Below the pieces are notes generated by a model. The model did not search any database and was not told where the DNA came from. It was given only the letters and a program-made list of their open reading frames with translations. Positions 56,873 to 64,000 of a DNA stretch of 64,000 nucleotides are shown here, piece after piece; position 1 is the stretch's first letter, and each line of letters starts with the position of its first letter. Where the stretch lies: the NCBI GenBank assembly GCA_963972525.1, contig CAXAUZ010000008.1:62001-126000 (forward strand), written 5' to 3'. The position numbers were made by a program, and so were the translations under genes. This DNA comes from Salinilacustrithrix sp003476595 (GTDB lineage Bacteria > Actinomycetota > Acidimicrobiia > Acidimicrobiales > Salinilacustritrichaceae).

Positions 56873-59800
56873 TCCGGCGGGCCACCCGGGCGACGTCGTC
56901 GCCGGGGCGCACCGGGCGCAGCGCCCAGCTCCAGCGGGCCGGTCCGCCGGTGACCTGGTAGGGCGCCAGCGTGTCGGGGCCGCACGCACCGGTCCCCAGG
57001 CCGCGGTTGACGAGATCGACGTGGACCTCGATCGTCGGGCTCATCTGCAGCTCGGCCGTGGTCGTCGCCGCGTAGAGGTCGGCGTCGTGGTGGTGGCGGG
57101 CGCTGAACCCGAAGGGCTCGAGCTGGTCGGTCGACGAGACGAGCAGGCCGGACCCGCCGTCGGCGGGGTCACCGTCGGCGAGGACGAACCACCGGGTGTC
57201 GGTGTGGTGCCCGTGCTCCTGGGGCAGGACGTAGGGCACGTACTGCTCCGCGACCGGGCTGCGCCACCGACCGAGCTGCTCGCTGCTCTCGCGGTCGACG
57301 TAGGACTCGAGGGGGCCTCGCCCGTACCACTCGAGCAGGTCGAACGTGGCGGGCACCTCGAAGCGGGCACCGATGCGGGGCAGGTCGTCGAGGCTCCGGG
57401 GCAGCGCCAGCTCCTCGTCGACGAGCACGGTGCCGTCGCCCTGCACACGGAGCCGCTGGCGGTGGTCGATCGCCTTGTCCAGGCCGGGCAGGTGCAGGCG
57501 CCGCCGCAGCGTCACCTGGACCGACCCGTCGGCCTGGCGCCGTGCGGTGACCTTGCGCGCCTCGTGCTCGACCCGGTCCAGGCCGAGGGCGAGCCAGCCG
57601 GCGAGCGCGCCCGGCACCGTCGTGGCGTCGAGGCGGCGACCGTCGTTCTCCGTCGGCGCTCGCCACAGGTTGGCGGCGACCGGGCCGGCGAGCAGCGAGC
57701 GGCCGTCGAGCGCGACGTCGACCAGCGCCGCCGCGTCCGGGTCCCACCGCACGGTCACGTCGCCGGCGACGGCGACGTCGCCGTCGAGCTCCACGGGCTC
57801 GGCGGTCGAGGCGTCGGACGACGTCGTCGCCGGGTGCTGCTTGGCCTCGGGGAGGTCGAACTGCTGCCAGGCGACCCGGTGGCCGACCGGCGCCCAGGGC
57901 TGCTCCTCGGTGACGACGCACCGGAGCCCCAGGTGCGCTTCGGCACCGGGCGGCACGTCCACCGTGGGGAGCGCGATCTCGACGGTGGCCTCGAACCCGC
58001 CGGGCAGCTCGGGCAGCTCGAACGTGCCGGACGCGACGACCTCGCCGTCGACCTGCACGTCCCACTCGCCGCCGAGCCAGGCCACGTCGCGCCAGTCCTG
58101 CATGTTGATCACGACGATGCGGCCGCGCTTGAGGTCGCTGGCCCGGAAGCGCACCGGGGCGGTGAGGTAGGCGTACTCGAGCAGCGCCGGCTTCGGGGTG
58201 CGATCGGGCCAGACCAGGCCGTTGCAGCAGAACGTGGCGTCGTTGGGCTCGTCACCGAAGTGGCCGCCGTAGGCCCAGTACTCGGCGCCGCGCCCGTCGG
58301 TGGCGCGCAGGCCCTGGTCGGCCCAGTCCCAGATGAAGCCGCCCTGCAGCCCGTCGGTGGTCTCGATCACCGCCCAGTAGTCGGCCAGGCTGCCGTTGGA
58401 GTTGCCCATCGCGTGGCTGAACTCGCACATGACCAGCGGCCGCTGCTCGTCGGTGTCGGCGGTGCGCTCGGCCCAGGCCCGGATCGCGTCGATCGACGGG
58501 TACATGGGGCACACGAGGTCGGTGGCCGGTCCGGGATCGCCCGGGTCGTCGGTGCCGGCGAAGGCACGGTGGCAGGCCCCCTCGTAGTGGACGACCCGGC
58601 TGGGGTCGGTCCGGCGGATCCACGCCGCGGCGGCGTCGAACACGGCGGCGTCGCCGGACTCGTTGCCCAGCGAGAACGCGAAGACGGACGGGTGGTTCCG
58701 GTCGCGGATCACCATCCGCACGATCCGGTCGAGGATCGCCGGCGTGAACCGGGGGTCGCGCGAGAGGCTGGCGAGCCGGGCGTGGCTCTCGACGTTGGCC
58801 TCGTCGACGACCCACAGGCCGAGCTCGTCGCAGGCATCGAGCAGGCGAGGGTCGTTCGGGTAGTGGGCGGTGCGCACGGCGTTCACGTTGTGCTGCTTCA
58901 TCAGCACGACGTCGTCCCACATGCCGACCTCGGTGACCGCCTTGCCCCGATCGGGGTCGTGGTCGTGGCGGTTCACCCCGTGGATCAGCACCGGGTACCC
59001 GTTCAGCAGCAGCTCCCGATCGACCACCTCCACCCGGCGGAACCCGGTCGGGACCGACGTGGCCTCCACCACGTTCCCGTCGGGGTCGATCAGCGACAGC
59101 ACGAGGGTGTGGAGGACGGGGTTCTCCGACGACCACGGCGTGACGTCGTCGAAGCGCTCGCGCAGGCGGGTGACCCCACGGTGCAGGTAGGCGCTGATCG
59201 TCTCCGCCGTCGCGTCGCTGCGGTCGAACATCTCCACGTCCGCGCTGAGGGGCTGGCGGAGCAGGGCCTCGCCGTCGTCGTCCAGCACCGACGCCTCCAG
59301 GTGCCAGCCGGCGGCGACCGGGCCACCCACCCGGACGTCGACCCGGAGCAGGCCGGTGGACAGGTCCTCGTCGAGGTCGGCGGTGACCGCCACGTCGGCG
59401 AGGTGGACGGGCGCGGTCGAGTACAGGAAGACCTCGCGGTGCAGGCCCGCCATCCACCAGTGGTCCTGGTCCTCGAGCCAGCTCCCGTCGGACCAGCGCA
59501 CCACCACCAGCGCCAGCGCGTTGTCCCCGGGGCGCAGGAACGGCGTGAGGTCGAACTCCTGGGGCAGCCGGGAGTCCTTGCCCATGCCGACCGGCTCGCC
59601 GTTGCAGAAGACGTAGAGGCAGCTCTCTGCGCCGCCGACGTGCAGCACGGTCCGCCGGCCGTCCCAGCCCTCGGGCAGGGTGAAGGTGCGCCGGTGCACG
59701 CCGGTGGGGTTGGCGTCGGGGACCTCGGGCGGATCGAGGTCGAAGGGCATCCGCACGTTCGTGTAGTGCGGGTGGTCGGGCACCTCCGGGTGCATGGTCC

Positions 59801-60092
59801 AGCAACCCGGGACCTCGAACGGCAGCCAGCCGCCGCCCGCGCCGCCGGCGCCGACGTCCTCGGCGGTCACCGACTCCGGGCGGTCCCGCAGCGCGAAGTC
59901 CCAGGTGCCGTCGAGGGAGCGGAACCACGGCGATGCGGTCCGGTCTCCGGCTGCGGCCAGGTCCTCGTCGGGGTACGGGTACGCCGTGGCCCGCATCGGC
60001 AGGCGGCCGACGGCCACCTGCTCGGGCCGGGCCCACGAGCGCAGGCCGAACGCGTCGAGGGGCGAGCGAGGGTGCACGGGGTCCGTCGCCAT
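56850..60092 (-). CDS. lacZ: Beta-galactosidase, glycoside hydrolase family 2 (LacZ type)
   Basis: 1080 residues, the long LacZ form. Jelly-roll sugar-binding domain (MPFDLDPPEVPDANPTG), TIM barrel with NHPSVFAFSLGNESG (acid/base Glu, about 478) and VMCEFSHAMGNSNGSL (nucleophile Glu, about 559), then the Bgal small-chain domain. No signal peptide, so cytoplasmic. ATG 60092 is 7 nt behind TACGGT. Its location in a carotenoid cluster is unexpected and no sugar transporter is adjacent. Confidence 0.95.
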   Translation of the reverse strand: MATDPVHPRSPLDAFGLRSWARPEQVAVGRLPMRATAYPYPDEDLAAAGDRTASPWFRSLDGTWDFALRDRPESVTAEDVGAGGAGGGWLPFEVPGCWTMHPEVPDHPHYTNVRMPFDLDPPEVPDANPTGVHRRTFTLPEGWDGRRTVLHVGGAESCLYVFCNGEPVGMGKDSRLPQEFDLTPFLRPGDNALALVVVRWSDGSWLEDQDHWWMAGLHREVFLYSTAPVHLADVAVTADLDEDLSTGLLRVDVRVGGPVAAGWHLEASVLDDDGEALLRQPLSADVEMFDRSDATAETISAYLHRGVTRLRERFDDVTPWSSENPVLHTLVLSLIDPDGNVVEATSVPTGFRRVEVVDRELLLNGYPVLIHGVNRHDHDPDRGKAVTEVGMWDDVVLMKQHNVNAVRTAHYPNDPRLLDACDELGLWVVDEANVESHARLASLSRDPRFTPAILDRIVRMVIRDRNHPSVFAFSLGNESGDAAVFDAAAAWIRRTDPSRVVHYEGACHRAFAGTDDPGDPGPATDLVCPMYPSIDAIRAWAERTADTDEQRPLVMCEFSHAMGNSNGSLADYWAVIETTDGLQGGFIWDWADQGLRATDGRGAEYWAYGGHFGDEPNDATFCCNGLVWPDRTPKPALLEYAYLTAPVRFRASDLKRGRIVVINMQDWRDVAWLGGEWDVQVDGEVVASGTFELPELPGGFEATVEIALPTVDVPPGAEAHLGLRCVVTEEQPWAPVGHRVAWQQFDLPEAKQHPATTSSDASTAEPVELDGDVAVAGDVTVRWDPDAAALVDVALDGRSLLAGPVAANLWRAPTENDGRRLDATTVPGALAGWLALGLDRVEHEARKVTARRQADGSVQVTLRRRLHLPGLDKAIDHRQRLRVQGDGTVLVDEELALPRSLDDLPRIGARFEVPATFDLLEWYGRGPLESYVDRESSEQLGRWRSPVAEQYVPYVLPQEHGHHTDTRWFVLADGDPADGGSGLLVSSTDQLEPFGFSARHHHDADLYAATTTAELQMSPTIEVHVDLVNRGLGTGACGPDTLAPYQVTGGPARWSWALRPVRPGDDVARVARRIRAGTRP

Positions 60093-60099
60093 CGGGTCG

Positions 60100-60109
60100 A
60101 CCGTAGTTT
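60100..60109. promoter_or_regulatory. Divergent leaderless promoter sharing one TA: lacZ (-) and GT2 (+)
   Basis: ACCGTAGTTT contains TACGGT (minus, 60100-60105) and TAGTTT (plus, 60104-60109), sharing TA at 60104-60105. Each start codon lies 7 nt from its own -10; the two starts are only 24 bp apart. Confidence 0.65.
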
Positions 60110-60116
60110 GTGCCCC

Positions 60117-61205
60117 GTGCCGCCGCTCCCGCCCTTGCGCCCCCACCTGCGTCCGGGCGTGGTGGTGCGGGCTGCCCTGCTCGGCACGGTCGTCGCCCGC
60201 TTCGTCCGGGCCACCGCCGCGGAAGCACCGCTCGCCGCCATGGCGCCTCCGCCCGACCAGGCCGATGCCACCGTCGTCGTCCCCGCCCGCGACGAGCAGG
60301 AGCGCATCGGCCCGTGCGTGTCCTCGCTGGTCGAGCAGGGTGCGACCGTGCTCGTGGTGGACGACGGCTCCACGGACCGCACCCGCGAGGTCGCCACCGC
60401 CGCCGGCGCCTCCGTGATCGACGCCGGCCCGCTCCCGGACGGCTGGGCCGGCAAGGCCCACGCCCTGCAGGTGGGGTTGGAGGCGGCGTCGACGCCCGTC
60501 GTGGTGTTCGTCGACGCCGACACCCGGGCCCGCGCCGGGTTCGTCGCGGCTGCCGTCGACGCCGTCGGGGACGCCACGCTCGTCACGGCCGGCGCCCGCG
60601 TGGTCGCCGAGGACGCCGGCGAGCGCTGGCTGCACCCGGCGATGCTCACCAGCCTCGTGTACCGCCTCGGCCCGCCCGGGGTGGTCCCCGCCGACCCGAC
60701 CCGCACCATGGCCAACGGCCAGTGCATGGTCGTCGACCGCGCCCGGCTGCTCGACGCCGGCGGCTTCGAACCGGTGCGGGCGAACCTGCTCGAGGACCTG
60801 GCGCTGGCCCGCTCGCTCGCCGGTCGGGGCCATGACGTGCGGTTCCTCGACGGCACGGCGGTGCTCGACGTCGAGGGCTACGGCTCCCTGGGGGCCACGT
60901 GGCGGGGCTGGGGCCGATCAATCGACCTGCGATCGGTGACGCTGCCCGCCGCGCAGGCGCTGGACCTGGCGGTGGTGTGGTCGACGATGGCGCTGCCGCT
61001 CCCCCGCCTGCTGGCCGGCCGGGGCGACGCCGTCGACGTCGCCGCGCTGCTCGTGCGCCTGGGCACGCTGGCCGGCACCCGCGGCGCCTACGCGCGCCGA
61101 GGCCTGCCCTACCTGCTCTCGCCCCTGGCCGACCTCGCCGTCGCCGCCCGCATCACGGCCGGCACGGTCCGGCCGAACCGGAGCTGGCGGGGCCGCAGCT
61201 ACTGA
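60117..61205 (+). CDS. Family 2 glycosyltransferase, probably carotenoid-related
   Basis: 362 residues. N-terminal hydrophobic segment, GT-A domain with VVVPARDEQERIG, VVDDGSTDRT, FVDADTRAR (metal-binding DxD) and LLEDLALARSLAGRGHDV (catalytic ED). Then W-x-x-W-like GATWRGWGRS and C-terminal helices. Similar layout to CruG/CrtQ-like carotenoid glycosyltransferases; with CruF nearby it may glycosylate the tertiary hydroxyl. This is inference; a lipid glycosyltransferase is the alternative. Confidence 0.8.
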   Translation: MPPLPPLRPHLRPGVVVRAALLGTVVARFVRATAAEAPLAAMAPPPDQADATVVVPARDEQERIGPCVSSLVEQGATVLVVDDGSTDRTREVATAAGASVIDAGPLPDGWAGKAHALQVGLEAASTPVVVFVDADTRARAGFVAAAVDAVGDATLVTAGARVVAEDAGERWLHPAMLTSLVYRLGPPGVVPADPTRTMANGQCMVVDRARLLDAGGFEPVRANLLEDLALARSLAGRGHDVRFLDGTAVLDVEGYGSLGATWRGWGRSIDLRSVTLPAAQALDLAVVWSTMALPLPRLLAGRGDAVDVAALLVRLGTLAGTRGAYARRGLPYLLSPLADLAVAARITAGTVRPNRSWRGRSY

Positions 61206-61217
61206 CACCTGCTCGTT

Positions 61218-61260
61218 CTGGGCCGCGCCACGCGCATGGGCAGCGCGTACGGCGGCCCAG
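61218..61260 (+). repeat. Intergenic hairpin, copy B
   Basis: Outer stem CTGGGCCG/CGGCCCAG, inner ACGCGC/GCGCGT, 7-nt loop, in the same 43-nt geometry as copy A (55050). It starts 13 nt after the GT2 stop. A second inverted repeat follows toward plsY: GCTTCTTGC (61266) and GCCAGAAGC (61306). Confidence 0.65.
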
Positions 61261-61332
61261 CTCACGCTTCTTGCCCGGCCCATCCGCTGGTGCGACGACA
61301 GAACTGCCAGAAGCAGAGAACCGTGGGTCCGG

Positions 61333-61899
61333 TCACGGGTCGGATCGACCTCGGTGAGCCTGGGCGAAGCGGAGTCCGATGATCGACAGCAGGGCGCCGG
61401 TCGCCGCGACCCGCTCCTTGCTCTCGAAGGCCAGCTGCACGACCGGGAAGCCGAACACGCCGACCCGGGCGGCCCACGCGAACGACCGGATCGACGCCCA
61501 CACCAGGAGCAGGACCGCCACCGTGACGGCCGCGGGCACGGGGGCGAGCACCGCCATCCCGCCGACGAAGGTGAGGATCGAGCGGCCGCCCCGGAAGCCG
61601 GCGAACACCGGGTAGGCGTGGCCGAGCATGGCCGAGCCCACCGCCACGTGGGCGACGCCCCAGGCCGGGTCGTCGAGCAGCAGGCCCACGGCACCTGCCA
61701 GGGCCCCCTTGGCCACGTCGCCGACGAACACCGGCAGCGAACCCCGGGGCCCGAGCTGGTCCTTGACGTTCCAGTACCCCGGGTTGCGGTCGCCGACGTC
61801 TCGGGGATCGAAGCCGCGCGCGCGACCGACGAGGACCGCCACCGGGATCGAGCCCAGGACGTAGCCGGCCACGGCCGCGGCGATCAGGGCGGGGAGCAC
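61333..61899 (-). CDS. plsY: Glycerol-3-phosphate acyltransferase PlsY-like
   Basis: 188 residues, five helices. YVLGSIPVAVLVGRARGFDPRDVGDRNPGYWNV and GHAYPVFAGFRGGRS correspond to the PlsY loops GS(I/V)P, GSGNxGATN and GHxFPVFLGFKGGK, but the second loop is altered (DRNPGYWN). The first acylation in phospholipid synthesis using acyl phosphate; altered loop leaves room for a relative with other acceptor. GTG 61899 is 6 nt after CAGAGT. Confidence 0.85.
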   Translation of the reverse strand: MLPALIAAAVAGYVLGSIPVAVLVGRARGFDPRDVGDRNPGYWNVKDQLGPRGSLPVFVGDVAKGALAGAVGLLLDDPAWGVAHVAVGSAMLGHAYPVFAGFRGGRSILTFVGGMAVLAPVPAAVTVAVLLLVWASIRSFAWAARVGVFGFPVVQLAFESKERVAATGALLSIIGLRFAQAHRGRSDP

Positions 61900-61905
61900 C
61901 GCACC

Positions 61906-61911
61906 ACTCTG
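61906..61911 (-). promoter_or_regulatory. -10-like element of plsY
   Basis: CAGAGT, 6 nt before GTG 61899. Confidence 0.4.
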
Positions 61912-61923
61912 ATCCACGGCCCG

Positions 61924-61929
61924 TAGCGT
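61924..61929 (+). promoter_or_regulatory. -10 element of the CrtA-like gene
   Basis: TAGCGT, 9 nt before ATG 61939. Confidence 0.55.
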
Positions 61930-61938
61930 CGGGGGCGC

Positions 61939-62637
61939 ATGGTCGTCGCGTCCTTCCACCTCGTGCGCCACGCCGGTGCGTTCGGGCCCGCCGCGCGCCT
62001 GCCCCTCGACCGGCGCGCCCTGCGCCGCGTGCCCGGGCTGCGGTTCGGTCGGCTGCTCGGCACCGGCGAGGGCCAGACGATGACCACGTCGGCCGACCTG
62101 CGCCGCTGGGCTGCCTTCGCCGTGTGGGACGACGTCGCCGACCTGGTCCGGTTCCGGGAGCACCACCCGCTCTCCCGACGGTGGGACCGGGCCGCGGAGC
62201 GCTTCGACGTGCAGCTGCGACCCCTCGGGTCCCGCGGCACGTGGGACGGCGTCGACCCTCTCGCGGGCCAGGACCCGGCGGTCGACCACGACGGTCCGGT
62301 CGCGGTGCTCACCCGCGCCACCGTGCGGTGGCGTCGCCTCCCCGCCTTCCTGCGCGCCGTCCCGCCGGTCGACGCCCACCTCGGCTCGGTGGAGGGGCTG
62401 CTGGCCGCGGCCGGCATCGGCGAGTGGCCGATCGGTCGGCAGGCGACCTTCAGCCTGTGGCGCGACGCGGAGGCCATGCAGCGCTTCTCCTACCGCAGCG
62501 CCGAGCACGTCGAGGTCGTGCGCCGGACACGCGACGAGGACTGGTACGGCGAGGAGCTCTTCGCCCGGTTCGCTCCGGTGGCCTGGACCGGGACGTGGTC
62601 CGGCGAAGGCCCGCTCGGCCCCGCCACCTGGGTGTGA
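61939..62637 (+). CDS. crtA: Spheroidene monooxygenase-like protein (CrtA family)
   Basis: 232 residues. The C-terminal block ATFSLWRDAEAMQRFSYRS, then HVEVVRRTRDEDWYGEELFARFAP is typical of the CrtA family, as is FRFGRLLGTGEG-like material in the N-terminal half. CrtA inserts oxygen at C2 of acyclic carotenoids and gives keto groups; haem dependence is reported for the family. The context (crtI, crtB, cruF within 12 kb) supports a carotenoid substrate. Confidence 0.8.
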   Translation: MVVASFHLVRHAGAFGPAARLPLDRRALRRVPGLRFGRLLGTGEGQTMTTSADLRRWAAFAVWDDVADLVRFREHHPLSRRWDRAAERFDVQLRPLGSRGTWDGVDPLAGQDPAVDHDGPVAVLTRATVRWRRLPAFLRAVPPVDAHLGSVEGLLAAAGIGEWPIGRQATFSLWRDAEAMQRFSYRSAEHVEVVRRTRDEDWYGEELFARFAPVAWTGTWSGEGPLGPATWV

Positions 62638-62647
62638 CCACCTGCCG

Positions 62648-62653
62648 TACCGT
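62648..62653 (+). promoter_or_regulatory. -10 element of a leaderless promoter (SH3-like lipoprotein)
   Basis: TACCGT, 6 nt before ATG 62660. Confidence 0.6.
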
Positions 62654-62659
62654 GGGGGC

Positions 62660-63433
62660 ATGCGCCGCGCACTGCTGCTGGGACTGCTCACCGTCGCCCT
62701 GATCGCCGCCGGGTGCGGCGACGACGACGACACGGAGACCTCCACCGACACGTCGGTCCCGACCGAGACGGAGACCGAGACCGAGACGGAGACGGAGACG
62801 GAGACCGCCGACCCGTCCTCCACCACCGCGGCCCCGACCCCGTCCGAGCTGCCCGGCGAGCGCATCGACATCTTCCCCTACGAAGGTGCCGAGCTCGCCG
62901 TGGTCGGCGTGGCGGCCGACGACGTCCTCAACGTCCGCGCCGCCCCGGGCGTGGCGTACGAGGTCGTCGCCGAGCTCGACCCGCTGGCCGACGGGATCAT
63001 GCCCACCGGGCACAACCGCCAGCTCGAGGACGGCCCGATCTGGGCCGAGGTCGAGGTCGACGGCGAGACCGGCTGGGCCAGCACCGCGTTCCTCGCCCAC
63101 CTCGGCGCGGTCCGGGACACGACCAGCGAGCTCTACCCCGACGTGGCCGACCGTCCTCGGGGCGACACGATGCTGCAGCTGGGCGAGCTCGTCGCCGACC
63201 AGGTCGCCGGCGAGGGCGAACCCGAGCCCGACGTGGTCGTGGTCGACGGCCCCTCCGTGGGCGACCTCGGCGAGATCACGGTCGACGTGGTCGGCTTCCC
63301 CGACGACGCCGTGCTCGGCGAGCGCCTCCACATCTTCGCCGAGCCCGACCCGGGCGGCGAGAGCTTCACGGTGCGCACGGTGGAGTCCACCACGCTGTGC
63401 CGGCGGGGCGTCAGCGACGGCCTGTGCGTGTGA
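62660..63433 (+). CDS. Lipoprotein with SH3-like domain and Thr-Glu repeat
   Basis: 257 residues. Signal peptide with lipobox LIAAGC (Cys19), then a stalk of alternating Thr-Glu, encoded by near-perfect hexamer repeats (62760-62805), Ser/Thr-rich spacer, an SH3_3-like domain (about 88-150: DDVLNVRAAPGVAYEVVAEL) and a C-terminal region with two cysteines. Outer-face membrane lipoprotein, perhaps binding peptidoglycan. It overlaps the convergent crtZ end by 23 bp. Confidence 0.8.
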   Translation: MRRALLLGLLTVALIAAGCGDDDDTETSTDTSVPTETETETETETETETADPSSTTAAPTPSELPGERIDIFPYEGAELAVVGVAADDVLNVRAAPGVAYEVVAELDPLADGIMPTGHNRQLEDGPIWAEVEVDGETGWASTAFLAHLGAVRDTTSELYPDVADRPRGDTMLQLGELVADQVAGEGEPEPDVVVVDGPSVGDLGEITVDVVGFPDDAVLGERLHIFAEPDPGGESFTVRTVESTTLCRRGVSDGLCV

Positions 63434-63902
63434 GCTGCCGCTCGTCGGCCGCCTCGGCCCGGGCCCGCACCGACGCGGGCACGATGGGCACCAGCATCCC
63501 GTAGGGCTCACCGCCGAAGCGGTGGTGCAGCGCGTGCGCCTCGGCCAGCCGGTCGAGTGCAGCGTGGCGACCCGGGACCGGCAGCCGCTGGTGGATGTAG
63601 CCGTCGTGGACCAGGGCGTAGGCGAGGCCGTACAGGGTGACGCCGACGGTGACGGGCAGCAGCACGCCGAGGCCGTCGACGTTGAAGCCGGCCGCCATCG
63701 CGACCATCACGACACCGGCGAAGGCGGCGGGGAACGCGTCGTTGGCCTCGAAGAAGGGCTCACCCTCGGTCCGGCCCGGCCAGCGCCGGTGGTGCGAGCG
63801 GTGGAGCCGGCGGCCGAGGCCGTGCATCACGTAGCGGTGGGCCAGGTAGGTCACCGGCTCCATGACCACGAACGCGGCGACCACGACGGCGAGCGCGCTC
63901 AT
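63411..63902 (-). CDS. crtZ: Beta-carotene hydroxylase
   Basis: 163 residues, four helices, fatty-acid-hydroxylase superfamily di-iron. All His boxes are present: H22-x4-H27 (HRYVMH), H34-x2-HH (HRSHH), H99-x4-H104 (HDGYIH), H123-x2-HH (HALHH), then FGGEPYG typical of CrtZ. Adds 3-hydroxyl to beta rings, which implies a lycopene cyclase in the genome. GGAGGAG lies 6 nt before ATG. It overlaps the previous gene as ATGA. Confidence 0.92.
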   Translation of the reverse strand: MSALAVVVAAFVVMEPVTYLAHRYVMHGLGRRLHRSHHRRWPGRTEGEPFFEANDAFPAAFAGVVMVAMAAGFNVDGLGVLLPVTVGVTLYGLAYALVHDGYIHQRLPVPGRHAALDRLAEAHALHHRFGGEPYGMLVPIVPASVRARAEAADERQLTRTGRR

Positions 63903-64000
63903 GCTCGCTCCTCCGGTCGCCAGGGGGCGGGGTCGTCGGGCGTGTCCTGGCGCACCCACAGCAGCAGCACGAGGGTGAGCAGCGAGAACCCGAAGAAGTA
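63899..64000 (-). CDS. C-terminus of a membrane protein, probably lycopene cyclase subunit
   Basis: Only the last 33 residues are in the window: a hydrophobic helix (YFFGFSLLTLVLLLWVR) then a polar tail ending PEERA. The stop overlaps crtZ as ATGA, so it is the preceding gene of the crtZ operon. Heterodimeric CrtYc/CrtYd cyclase subunits end in this way and often precede crtZ; that identification is inference. Confidence 0.4.
   Translation of the reverse strand, partial: YFFGFSLLTLVLLLWVRQDTPDDPAPWRPEERA

Noticed and set aside
53543..56989. Open frame of 1148 codons on the minus strand
   Set aside because: Antisense to the second desaturase, VOC and alcohol dehydrogenase genes, all with intact family motifs; no motif in the shadow translation.
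57021..61205. Open frame of 1394 codons on the plus strand opposite the beta-galactosidase
   Set aside because: It is a GC-bias shadow: its first 1030 codons are antisense to clear GH2 motifs and consist of low-complexity Arg/Val/Gly. Only the last 362 codons, from GTG 60117, are a real glycosyltransferase.
62760..62805. Tandem repeat as a CRISPR or satellite
   Set aside because: Hexamer units lie in frame within a lipoprotein gene; coding repeat explains them.

Overview
The window is GC-rich, densely coded chromosomal DNA from an actinobacterium. Gene content points to the class Acidimicrobiia (an Iamia/Ilumatobacter-like lineage): a TadZ/CpaF/TadB/TadC pilus cluster, class E-type sortase, DUF455 ferritin-like protein, DUF5995, SpoIIE/RsbV/RsbW-type signalling and a carotenoid cluster. 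That placement is inference; there is no rRNA in the window. No phage, plasmid, insertion sequence or CRISPR was seen, and most genes overlap by the ATGA/GTGA type inside operons.

Layout: 0-2.3 kb, an esterase fragment, an MFS permease and a HAD hydrolase. 2.3-6.6 kb, four 7-deazaguanine (queuosine precursor) genes, queF-queD and queE-queC, split by a histidine phosphatase, DUF5995 and PRC-barrel gene. 6.6-9.6 kb, a TIGR03086/WYL divergent pair and an ammonium transporter with a GlnR-like box. 9.6-12 kb, a three-gene ferritin-like operon behind an unusual set of palindromes. 12-15.5 kb, GNAT, rhodanese lipoprotein, monooxygenase, a group-2 sigma factor, the selenocysteine tRNA and a HAD phosphatase. 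15.6-19.6 kb, the Tad-type pilus operon, followed to 23 kb by an LPxTG surface protein, a sortase and an anchored secreted protein. 23-28 kb, an MrfA-like helicase, an anti-sigma/antagonist pair, NhaA, and a promoter-plus-terminator unit that looks like a small RNA. 28-32 kb, recR-ybaB-dnaX, SRP RNA, two tRNA-Ser and the tRNA adenosine deaminase. 32-49 kb, mixed housekeeping: ABC exporter, endonuclease IV, AzlCD, argJ, acyl-CoA dehydrogenase, PAS-SpoIIE phosphatase, hemolysin III, M23 peptidase, thiolase, xseAB. 49-64 kb, carotenoid genes (GGPP synthase, CrtI, CrtB, CruF-like, second CrtI-type; later a GT2, CrtA-like and CrtZ, with the C-terminus of a probable lycopene cyclase at the edge), interrupted by a VOC protein, a zinc alcohol dehydrogenase, a 1080-residue beta-galactosidase, PlsY and a lipoprotein.

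Genes working together: queD/E/C/F give preQ0 and preQ1 from carboxytetrahydropterin; the Tad genes make a pilus; sortase and the LPTTG protein form a cell-wall anchoring unit; the STAS/HATPase pair, the SpoIIE phosphatase and the sigma factor could form a partner-switching stress circuit; the crt genes should make a hydroxylated, probably ketolated and glycosylated carotenoid.

The strongest non-genic signals are: (1) about twenty genes whose TANNNT -10 element lies only 6-10 nt before the start codon, indicating leaderless mRNA and deciding several starts; (2) three divergent promoters whose opposed -10 boxes share one TA; (3) two intergenic hairpins with identical geometry and compensatory stem changes; (4) a probable structured RNA at 27.9-28.07 kb; (5) the palindromes controlling the ferritin-like operon.
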